From the NCBI RefSeq assembly GCF_016056275.1, contig NZ_JAECZA010000313.1, positions 33,392 to 97,391 on the forward strand: 64,000 nt of DNA, in the 5' to 3' direction. The translations under genes were made by a program, and so were the position numbers. Below, piece after piece: positions 9,515-17,924 of the stretch (within the stretch, counting starts at the first letter, position 1; every line of letters starts with the position of its first letter). Under the pieces are notes generated by a model. It was not told the origin of the DNA, did not search any database, and saw only the letters and a program-made list of their open reading frames with translations. Origin of the DNA: Dendronalium phyllosphericum CENA369. Its GTDB lineage: Bacteria > Cyanobacteriota > Cyanobacteriia > Cyanobacteriales > Nostocaceae.

Positions 9515-10514
9515 TCAAACCCCGCATTACTTTGAGATGGAACATCAAGTATGATTTTTCCACATAATTGAGGCGATGTTTAACTAACTCATGAATATTG
9601 GGATAGTTATGCTCTGGCATACTTGGGTAAAGATGATGCTCTACATGGTAATTATTATTAAAGTAATAAAACCTCACTATAGAGTTAGAAAGCATTGTTC
9701 TTGTATTATTCCATTCGTTGTGATTTAAGCCAGACTCACAGCCATAGTGATCTGTAATAGTTAATATGAAGCCGAATGGAGCAGCAAAAGTTAATAATGG
9801 TATCCAGTAACCACAAAAAAGCACCCAAGGATAAATTACTGTTAATCCTGCCATTACTACAACCCAACCCAATAACAACCAATTATTTTGTAAAACTACT
9901 TGGCGTTGTTCTGGGGTTTTAAAATAGTTCACATAAAACTTAATTGCTACGTCCGATTCTTCTTGCTGAGGATCGATCGAAGAGTTTATATACAATCCTT
10001 TGGTTGCTATCCACCAATTCTTCCATGTCGCGAGTGGATAAAAATATGTCAAAGCAATAAAATAAGTTTTGATATCGGGAAATGTCTGCCAACCTGAGGT
10101 ATCTCCTACGATGATGCCTTTATTTCTTGTTTCTTGATGATGTCCTAAATGAATATATTTGTGAAAATAAAAGTTCATCAATAATACTAATGACAAGAAA
10201 GTTCCCACAAATCGGTTAGCATTTTTTGACCTATACAAACTAGTGTGAGAACAATAATGTATTGCCGCAAAAATGCAGACAAATAAAAATCCTTGCACAA
10301 ACCAAATTAATAACCACACTGCCCAGTTATTCAACCAAAAACCAAGAGATGAGAGGGTTAAATATGTACCAATAACAACAAACGTTTGAATAATCGGTCT
10401 AAACTTTGGGATTTCGTGCAATATACGTAATTCTTCGTTAGATAGTTGAGTCACTTCTTTAATACTAGGTGCTATGTTTTCTTCAAATTCTTGATTATTA
10501 GCTGTAAGTTCCAT
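9495..10514 (-). CDS. Fatty acid desaturase-type membrane di-iron enzyme
   Basis: Three His boxes: HYCSHTSLYR, HLGHHQETRN, NNNYHVEHHLYPSMPEHNYP. Confidence 0.87.
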   Translation of the reverse strand: MELTANNQEFEENIAPSIKEVTQLSNEELRILHEIPKFRPIIQTFVVIGTYLTLSSLGFWLNNWAVWLLIWFVQGFLFVCIFAAIHYCSHTSLYRSKNANRFVGTFLSLVLLMNFYFHKYIHLGHHQETRNKGIIVGDTSGWQTFPDIKTYFIALTYFYPLATWKNWWIATKGLYINSSIDPQQEESDVAIKFYVNYFKTPEQRQVVLQNNWLLLGWVVVMAGLTVIYPWVLFCGYWIPLLTFAAPFGFILTITDHYGCESGLNHNEWNNTRTMLSNSIVRFYYFNNNYHVEHHLYPSMPEHNYPNIHELVKHRLNYVEKSYLMFHLKVMRGLIAAKSQ

Positions 10515-10588
10515 ATTGTTTACCTTTACATTGACAAGTTAAATTTGTTAGCAGAATCTAAGTATTAGATTTAAATTTACTGGCTGTT

Positions 10589-13500
10589 TTATTGAGTTTG
10601 AATTGCTTTTGTTAGTTGAATTATAGTCGGTTTTTCAAACAGGTAAGTTAAAGGAATTTCTCTTTGGAAATATGACTGTAGTTTGCAGGTAACTTCCAGA
10701 GCTAGAGAAGAATTTCCTCCAAGTTCAAAAAAGTTGTCTTGAGTGCTAATCTGCTCTCGTCCTAAAAAATCTTGCCAGATAGCTAACACAACTTCTTCAT
10801 CAGGATTTTGCGGTTTTACAAATTCCTTCGCTTTTGGCAATTTAATAGTTTGATTGGGCAAGCTTGGAGGCTCAGATATTAAGATAATTTCATTCAGACG
10901 TTGATTAGAATTAATGGTGATTTTTTCTAGCAAAATCAAGAAATTATCGACCATCTTGGTAATAGTCGCATCTGTAAATAAATCGGTTCTATAAACTAGC
11001 AGACCTTCAATACCTGTTGATGTTTCTTCCAGCGTTAACTCTAAATCAAATTCTGCGGTATCTTTGGTATCTTTAGCAATCAACTCCTCTTTTAAAATCA
11101 GATTGGAAAACTCTAAATTGTCTTCTGGAGTATTTTGAAAGACAAACATTACTTGATTGATTAATGTGTAACTAGGGTCTCTCACTGGCTGGAGTTCTTC
11201 TACTAGCTTGATTAGGGGCATTTCTTGATGAGCGTAAACACCCAAAGCTACCTCACGCACTCGACCCAATAATTCCCGGAAGCTGGGGTTTCCTCCTAAG
11301 TTGGTGCAGAATGGTAGCAAATTGACAAAGAAACCAATTAATCTCTCTATTTCTACTCTGGTGCGATTGGCTAAAGCACTACTGACAATGATATTTTCTT
11401 GTTTGGTATAGGCAAAAAGTAATGTCTGGAATGCTGCCAACAAGGTCATAAATAAAGTTACGCCTTCTTGTTGACTCAGAGTCTTCAGTGCATCGGTTAG
11501 TTTTTGGGAAATAACTACAGATTTAACTGCACTTTCAAAGGTGCGTACTGGTGGACGAGGATAATCAGTTGGTAGCTGCAATATTGGCGGACTAATGCCT
11601 AAATGCTTTTGCCAAAACTGAAGCTGAGATGCTAAAACTTCTCCTTTTAACCACTGTCTTTGCCATTGAGCAAAGTCACTATATGTGATAGGTAAATCTT
11701 TCAAAGGAGATGGTTTACCTTCACAAAAAGCTGCGTAAAGTTCGGCTAATTCTTGGGTGAGGATACTAAAAGACCAACCATCAGCAACAATATGGTGGGT
11801 GACGGCAATAAATAAATATTCTTGTTCGTCCAACCGCCACAGTTTGCTGCGTAATAGTGGTCCGCGTGCTAAATCGAAAGGCTGCTTAATTTCTTGCTCA
11901 GCTAGTTGTTTAACTTGAGTTTCGCGTTCGGCTGCGGGGATGTGACGCAGATCAATTACGCAAAAATCGAATACAGGTTCGTCAATAGTCGCATAAACAA
12001 CTTGTCCATTTTTTACTTGAAAAGTCGATCGCAATGTTTCATGCCGTCGGACAATTTCTCTTAAACTCTCTTCTAAGGCTTTTTCGTTCAGCGCACCTGT
12101 AATCCTATAGATTAAAGGTAAGTTATAGATGGGATTGCCGGGATAGAATTGGTCAAAAAACCAAAATTCCAGCTGGATTAAAGAAATTGGGATGGTTTCG
12201 CCTGAAGAGGGCAACTTGGTGAGAGCTAATTCCTGTCGATTTGGTGCTTTAGCTGTGGCGATTTTTTGGGCTAAAGGTGCGATCGCTGGCGATTCAAATA
12301 AACTTAAAAGGGGTAATTCTATGCCAAATGCTTTGCGCGTTAAAGCAATTACCTGAGTTGCTAATAAAGAATGTCCCCCCAAATCAAAGAAGTTATCGTA
12401 AATGCCAACTTTTTCTAACCCTAAAACATCTTGCCAAATTCCCGCTAAAATTTCTTCGGTGGGTGTGCGCGGTTCTACATAAGTTTGGCTTAATTCGGGT
12501 CGGCTGTTTGACGGTTCTGGTAAAGCGCGACGGTTGACTTTGCTATTAGGCGTGAGGGGAAAAGATTCCATTTCCACAAACGCCGATGGCATCATATAAT
12601 CTGGCAGTTGCTCGCTCAAAAAAGTTCGCAATTGTTCGACTTTGATTGTCTCGCCAGGAATTGGCACAAAGTAAGCAGCTAAATATTTTTCCCTGGCACT
12701 TTCCCCAAACACTTTGGCTACCGCTTGGTTAATTTGCGGATGTTTGCTAAGAACAGCTTCAACTTCTCCCAGTTCCACGCGAAAACCCCGGACTTTCACC
12801 AAATCATCTATCCGTCCCAAAAACTGGATATTGCCATCCGGCAAGTATTTTGCTAAATCTCCTGTTTTGTATAAGTGCTGAGTCACCGAAGTTTGCTCAA
12901 CGGGGGGAACCCCCGCACGCAACTTCTCGCTGAGTGCTGAGTGCTGAGTGGGGAGTGCTGAGTGCTGAGTGGAAGAATTTTCTTCTGCCTCCTGCCTTCT
13001 GCCTTCTGCCTTCTGCCTCCTGCCTCCTGCCTCCTGAAACGGATTCGGGATAAACTTTTGATTGGTCAAATCTGGACGGTGGAGGTAGCCGCGCGCCAAG
13101 CCATCACCACTGACGTAGAGTTCTCCAGGTACGCCAATGGGTACGGGTTGGAGATTGCGGTCTAATAGATAAACTTGCACATTGACAGCTGGTTTACCAA
13201 TGGGCGGATAAATCGGCCATTCATCTGGGTTTTGGCTAAAAGTATAAGCTGTAACTAAATCTGCCTCTGTAGGTCCGTAGAAATTGTAGAGCGTACAATT
13301 GGGCAAACGCTTAAACAGCTTAATCATCGGCTGCGTAATTTGCAGTTGTTCGCCACAAGCGATCGCTTCCCTAATATTGTTAAATAAATGTACTTGCTCT
13401 CCGTAAATTTCCGCTAATTGCTGCCACAGGGTAACAGGTAGAAAAGCTTTACCAATTGGGTTATTAGCCAGTAATTGAATTAATTTATCTAAATCTTTGC

Positions 13501-15598
13501 GATCGCACTCTGGAATTAGATACAATGTACCGCCAAAGCCCCAAGCCACAGATATTTCGTGATAGCTGACATCAAAACTCAAGGAAGCAAACTGAAGCAC
13601 ACCCACACCTGTAGCCATTTTCGCCTGATGGTGTGCGACTAAATTAGTGAGCGAGCGATGGGGAACAATCGTTCCTTTAGGTGTGCCGGTAGAACCAGAA
13701 GTATAGATGAGGTAGGCTAAATTCTCAGCAGTAACTTCAATTTGTGGATTTTCCGCAGATTCTTGGCTAATAACCTCCGCATCATCATCTAACATAATTA
13801 GATGACGAGTCGTATTACCTTCAAGTAACGATCGCCAACGGGATTGAGTTAACACAACTGGTGCTTGCGAATCCTGAAGCATGAAAGCTAAACGCTCTGG
13901 CGGATAGTGGGGATCGAGAGGAACGCAAACTCCCCCAGCCTTGAGCGTGCCTAAAATAGCGATCGTTGCATCTAGCGATGCCTTCAGCAACGTCTTCGAC
14001 GAACGCTCTACGCAAATGCCCACTGGAATATCTTGTTTTACACCTAAGCGTTGTAAGTGGTGGGCGATTTTATTGGCTTGCTGGTTTAACTCCTGATATG
14101 TCAATTGCTGCTTGTCGTATACCACCGCCAAGGCTTGGGGGTTCTTTGCAACTTGCTCCTCAAATAACTGATGGATGCAACGATTAATGGGATGCGCTGC
14201 TGCGGTTGCATTCCACTCTCTTAACAGCAAATCTTCCTCAGCTGGCGTTAATAGCGGTAACTCCCCTGGGGTGCGATGGGGATTCGTGGTAATTCCTTCC
14301 AACAAAGTCAGGAAATGACCAGCCATGCGATCGATGATATCTGCTTGGAAGCGATCGCGATCGTAACTAATTTTGACAGTCATTTCCTCGCCAGGAATCG
14401 CCACCACTGTTAGAGGATAATTAGTTTGCCCTTTATCCTGAATTTCCCCGATGCTCAAATTCCCAGGAAGTTCCTGCAAAGTTGCGTTGATAGGATAGTT
14501 CTCAATGACAACCAAACTTTCAAACAAAAGTTGAGTGCGAGGAATTTCACTCACACCTTGAATATCTACCAGTGGAGTATATGAATACTGTTCTCGTTCG
14601 ATGTACTCTTCTTGTAACAACTGCAACCAGGTTAACAAATCAGTTTGCTCAGGGATTTTTAACCGTGCTGGCACAGTATTAATAAACACCCCTACCATCG
14701 ACTCTACACCGGATAAAACCGGAGGACGACCAGAGACAGTAGTGCCGAAAACTACATCAGACTCGCCACTATAGCGACTGAGCAACAAAGCCCAAGCTGC
14801 TTGTATTAAAGTGGCAAGTGTCAGATGATGTTGTTGGGCAAAAGTTTTTAAGGCTGTTGTCGTCTGGGCCGATAGATTATGGCAGAGAACATCAATATAT
14901 AGTTGTTGGTGAGAACTCTGCCCGATAGGTCGTTCTACAATCAAAGGCGTAGGTGCAGAGAAACCCTCAAGATTCCTTTGCCAAAATTCCTTCGCACCAG
15001 CCAAATCTTGCTGCTGCAACCAATTAATATAATCGCGGAAAGGGCGACTTGGAGGTAAATTTAACTGTTTACCTTGCTGAATTGACTCATAAATATAAAA
15101 TAATTCTTTGAAAATAATCGGCCAACTCCAACCATCAAGCAGCAAGTGATGAAAACTCCAAACAAACTCGTAAGTTTCATCAGCTACCCGAATTAATGCA
15201 CACCGCATTATAGGAGCTTTGTCAAGTTCAAAACCTTGCTTTTTATCTGCCTCTAAAAAAGAATTTAGCCGAATTTCTCGCTCCTGTTGAGATAACATCC
15301 GCCAGTCTAAATTAGACCAAGGCAAATTAACTTGTTTCCGTACTACCTGTACGGCTTGCTTGCGATTCTTCCAAACAAAAAGAGTCCGCAAAACCGAATG
15401 TCGCTCAACTAAAATTTGCCAAGCACGTTCAAATATACCTGCATCTAAATTGCCATGTAGAGTTAATTGAAACTGCTCAAAATAGAGTGTCGATTCCGGC
15501 TCATACAGAGTATGAAATAACATCCCCTCCTGCATCGCCGATAGAGGATATATAGATTCAATATCTTTACTTTTATTTTGCTTTTGTGCAACTACCAT
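10589..15598 (-). CDS. aerG: NRPS, C-A-T-C-T (aeruginosin AerG-like)
   Basis: Domains read in order: C (HHLLLDGWS), A (LIYTSGSTGTPKGT; YKTGDL), T (LGGHSLL), C (HHIVADGWS), T (LGGNSSL); located downstream of aerD/E/F-like genes. Confidence 0.8.
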   Translation of the reverse strand: MVVAQKQNKSKDIESIYPLSAMQEGMLFHTLYEPESTLYFEQFQLTLHGNLDAGIFERAWQILVERHSVLRTLFVWKNRKQAVQVVRKQVNLPWSNLDWRMLSQQEREIRLNSFLEADKKQGFELDKAPIMRCALIRVADETYEFVWSFHHLLLDGWSWPIIFKELFYIYESIQQGKQLNLPPSRPFRDYINWLQQQDLAGAKEFWQRNLEGFSAPTPLIVERPIGQSSHQQLYIDVLCHNLSAQTTTALKTFAQQHHLTLATLIQAAWALLLSRYSGESDVVFGTTVSGRPPVLSGVESMVGVFINTVPARLKIPEQTDLLTWLQLLQEEYIEREQYSYTPLVDIQGVSEIPRTQLLFESLVVIENYPINATLQELPGNLSIGEIQDKGQTNYPLTVVAIPGEEMTVKISYDRDRFQADIIDRMAGHFLTLLEGITTNPHRTPGELPLLTPAEEDLLLREWNATAAAHPINRCIHQLFEEQVAKNPQALAVVYDKQQLTYQELNQQANKIAHHLQRLGVKQDIPVGICVERSSKTLLKASLDATIAILGTLKAGGVCVPLDPHYPPERLAFMLQDSQAPVVLTQSRWRSLLEGNTTRHLIMLDDDAEVISQESAENPQIEVTAENLAYLIYTSGSTGTPKGTIVPHRSLTNLVAHHQAKMATGVGVLQFASLSFDVSYHEISVAWGFGGTLYLIPECDRKDLDKLIQLLANNPIGKAFLPVTLWQQLAEIYGEQVHLFNNIREAIACGEQLQITQPMIKLFKRLPNCTLYNFYGPTEADLVTAYTFSQNPDEWPIYPPIGKPAVNVQVYLLDRNLQPVPIGVPGELYVSGDGLARGYLHRPDLTNQKFIPNPFQEAGGRRQKAEGRRQEAEENSSTQHSALPTQHSALSEKLRAGVPPVEQTSVTQHLYKTGDLAKYLPDGNIQFLGRIDDLVKVRGFRVELGEVEAVLSKHPQINQAVAKVFGESAREKYLAAYFVPIPGETIKVEQLRTFLSEQLPDYMMPSAFVEMESFPLTPNSKVNRRALPEPSNSRPELSQTYVEPRTPTEEILAGIWQDVLGLEKVGIYDNFFDLGGHSLLATQVIALTRKAFGIELPLLSLFESPAIAPLAQKIATAKAPNRQELALTKLPSSGETIPISLIQLEFWFFDQFYPGNPIYNLPLIYRITGALNEKALEESLREIVRRHETLRSTFQVKNGQVVYATIDEPVFDFCVIDLRHIPAAERETQVKQLAEQEIKQPFDLARGPLLRSKLWRLDEQEYLFIAVTHHIVADGWSFSILTQELAELYAAFCEGKPSPLKDLPITYSDFAQWQRQWLKGEVLASQLQFWQKHLGISPPILQLPTDYPRPPVRTFESAVKSVVISQKLTDALKTLSQQEGVTLFMTLLAAFQTLLFAYTKQENIIVSSALANRTRVEIERLIGFFVNLLPFCTNLGGNPSFRELLGRVREVALGVYAHQEMPLIKLVEELQPVRDPSYTLINQVMFVFQNTPEDNLEFSNLILKEELIAKDTKDTAEFDLELTLEETSTGIEGLLVYRTDLFTDATITKMVDNFLILLEKITINSNQRLNEIILISEPPSLPNQTIKLPKAKEFVKPQNPDEEVVLAIWQDFLGREQISTQDNFFELGGNSSLALEVTCKLQSYFQREIPLTYLFEKPTIIQLTKAIQTQ
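12900..13036. repeat. Heptameric tandem repeats plus GGGGGAACCCCC palindrome inside the aerG-like coding sequence
   Basis: ggggggaacccccgcacgc, tgagtgctgagtgctgagtg and ctgccttctgccttctgcctcctgcctcc arrays; encode GRRQKAEGRRQEAEENSSTQHSALPTQHSALSEKLRAGVPPVEQTSVTQH. Confidence 0.9.
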
Positions 15599-15738
15599 TG
15601 TTTTAAAGATGATAATAATTATGTAAAATTTCTCTCTTCTTCTCTTCTCTTTGTGCTCTTTGCGTCCTACCCTGCGGGAAGCTGCTTGCGCGTCTATGCG
15701 GTTCGTTTAAAAAATAAATCTAAATAAAAACCATAAAC

Positions 15739-16533
15739 TTAAAAAGCCGATGTCGATAATCCACCATCAACCGGAATAGTCACACCCGTAATATAGCTAG
15801 CACATTCTGATGCTAAAAACGCAACTAAATTTGCCACCTCACTAGATAAACCACGACGACCAAGAGGAATCATTTTATTACTTCCGGCGATAATTTCATC
15901 AACCGTCCGTCCTTCCTGTTCGGCAAAAATCTCTAAATATTCTCTATGTCTAGGAGTATCAATCAAACCAGGATTAACACCAGTAACTAACACATTCCAT
16001 TTAGCAACTTGCGTCGCCACAGTTTTAGTAAAATTCATTAATGCCGCATTCGCTACTCCCGATTTTATAAGACGGCTAGAAGGTTCTTTTCCTGATGTAC
16101 CAATGATATTAATAATCCGTCCCCTTTGCTGATTTTTCATCGTTGGTAGCACCAAATTAGTCATGCGAATATAGCCCATTAACTTGCGCTCAAACACATC
16201 TTCCCAATCTGCATCAGAGATATTTTCTATAGGTTCAAGAGAAAATGTTGCCCCTTCAGAATTATTGACCAAAATATCGATTTTGCCAAATTGTGTAATA
16301 GCTTCTTGTACTAGTTTTTGAGAATCATCAGCATTTTGCACATCAGCACAAATGTGAATAACTTTTGCTGGAGAACCAACCAAACTTTGATAAGCTTGTT
16401 CCAATCGTTCAAAATTTCTACCACAAATTACTAAGTGACAACCTTCTGCTGCCAACTTGTGAGCAACGGTGTAACCTATACCAGCGCTGGCTCCTGTAAC
16501 TAAAGCGACTTTCTGTGTTAATCCTAAATCCAT
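15739..16533 (-). CDS. aerF: SDR oxidoreductase (AerF/BacC-like)
   Basis: GASAGIGYTVAHKL Rossmann motif; position in the aerA-B-D-E-F order. Confidence 0.75.
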   Translation of the reverse strand: MDLGLTQKVALVTGASAGIGYTVAHKLAAEGCHLVICGRNFERLEQAYQSLVGSPAKVIHICADVQNADDSQKLVQEAITQFGKIDILVNNSEGATFSLEPIENISDADWEDVFERKLMGYIRMTNLVLPTMKNQQRGRIINIIGTSGKEPSSRLIKSGVANAALMNFTKTVATQVAKWNVLVTGVNPGLIDTPRHREYLEIFAEQEGRTVDEIIAGSNKMIPLGRRGLSSEVANLVAFLASECASYITGVTIPVDGGLSTSAF

Positions 16534-16546
16534 AATTAATATTCCT

Positions 16547-17233
16547 TTAGGAAGCAGTTAGTGCTGTCTTTAAACAAGCATCTTTAATTGAAAGAGTAGA
16601 GGAAGGTTTAATCAAAATCTCAATTAAAGTTACAATTTCATCAGAAGCATTATATCCCCCGTATAACACCTCAGCCGGAGCATAATAAACGCTACCATAT
16701 TCTAACTGTTGCTGTTCGTTTTGAATGGCGATCGCTAATTTACCATTCAGGACTATTCCCATTTTGTCAACATTAGCTCGGTGAATTGGGATGATTGCTC
16801 TAGGAAGAATTTTAGTAATAATAATTTCAAACCAAGAGCCAATAACAGACTGACATTCAAAACCTGTAATTTTATCAATAGTTAGTGAAACTTTTAAAAT
16901 CGCCTCTTCAGGTTCCTCCAAATTTGTGATGCGTTTTACATCAAATGCTAATGCTGTTTCTGAGAAAGGATTGGTAGAACCATGCAGCACATTAGCACCA
17001 GCTACATACACTTGCTCAAGAGGTTCGAGAATTTCTTTTGTACCGTTGAGGTTAAATTCTAACCTTCCCGTAATTTGCATTCCTATTTGGCTTTCGGAAT
17101 GTTGATGTAATGTAAAAGTTGCGCCTGGGGGAATAGAAGCTAACTGCACAACGGTATCTTCACATTGGAAGGCGAGTAACTCTACATTAGAGTTAATTAT
17201 AATAGTTTTTGGTTGGGGAAAATATTTAGACAT
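16547..17233 (-). CDS. aerE: Bicupin protein (AerE/BacB-like)
   Basis: Two cupin halves (PPGATFTLHQHSESQIGMQITGRLEF; ARAIIPIHRANVDKMGIVLNGKLAI-type); next to a BacA-like gene. Confidence 0.78.
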   Translation of the reverse strand: MSKYFPQPKTIIINSNVELLAFQCEDTVVQLASIPPGATFTLHQHSESQIGMQITGRLEFNLNGTKEILEPLEQVYVAGANVLHGSTNPFSETALAFDVKRITNLEEPEEAILKVSLTIDKITGFECQSVIGSWFEIIITKILPRAIIPIHRANVDKMGIVLNGKLAIAIQNEQQQLEYGSVYYAPAEVLYGGYNASDEIVTLIEILIKPSSTLSIKDACLKTALTAS

Positions 17234-17242
17234 AACTTGTTG

Positions 17243-17842
17243 TTAATTTAATCTTTTTTTTTGAAAAAGTGACCAACTCATCTGGATATTTCCATAAGTA
17301 GAAATAAATTCTAAATCGTAAGCTTTCACAGCATTCTCATTAGTAATAGCGAAATCGGCTAAACCCTGTTTGACTTGCATCGCGCAATCGCTAGTAGAAG
17401 GAGATAAATCAACTTGGATTTGTGCTTTATCTTGAGTATCTGGCAAAAGTTGTTTTAACAAAGGTAAAGGAGCCGGATGAGTAACAATTCTCGAACCGTT
17501 GAAAACTGCCTCTTTATCTTTCTTTTTCGCCAACCCATAAACGGGAGTAGGATATATAAAAATAAAGCCTAATTCCAAATCAGGCTCCATATAAAACTCA
17601 TTAATTCGGTCGTAAGCATGAGGAACTAACGCTAAATCAACCTTGTCTTCCAGCAAGGCTGCTTTAACATCAAGAAAAGTATCGAACAACTGAGTTGATA
17701 CAGTAAATTCTTCGGAGATTATTTGATTAATTATGTACTTGGAAGCATAATCACTACTAGTAGCAGCAGGCCCCAAAGTACCTATGACTAAATTTTTTGA
17801 AGGAGGGATACGAGGTTCAAATTCAATCTGAAATTCCAGCAT
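17243..17842 (-). CDS. aerD: Prephenate dehydratase-fold protein (AerD/BacA-like prephenate decarboxylase)
   Basis: About 200 aa; VIGTLGPAATSSDYAS...VDLALVPHAYDRINEFYM...; adjacent to cupin and SDR genes as in aer and bac operons. Confidence 0.75.
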   Translation of the reverse strand: MLEFQIEFEPRIPPSKNLVIGTLGPAATSSDYASKYIINQIISEEFTVSTQLFDTFLDVKAALLEDKVDLALVPHAYDRINEFYMEPDLELGFIFIYPTPVYGLAKKKDKEAVFNGSRIVTHPAPLPLLKQLLPDTQDKAQIQVDLSPSTSDCAMQVKQGLADFAITNENAVKAYDLEFISTYGNIQMSWSLFQKKRLN

Positions 17843-17924
17843 AGTTCTTCCTGAGTTATCATCATATTTTTGGGTAGCGATTTATTGATTGCTTGGTGAT
17901 AAATAACCTCCTAGAACGTAGTTT

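Noticed and set aside
13821-14187. Short ORFs antisense to NRPS genes (also 21077-21430, 21856-22128, 18619-18846)
   Set aside because: No recognisable domains; they are shadows of long, well-supported opposite-strand or in-phase coding regions.
15660-15712. Palindromic stretch between aerF- and aerG-like genes as an internal promoter
   Set aside because: Resembles a dispersed repeat (ccctgcgggaagctgcttgcgcgtctatgcggttcg); no clear -35/-10 could be assigned.
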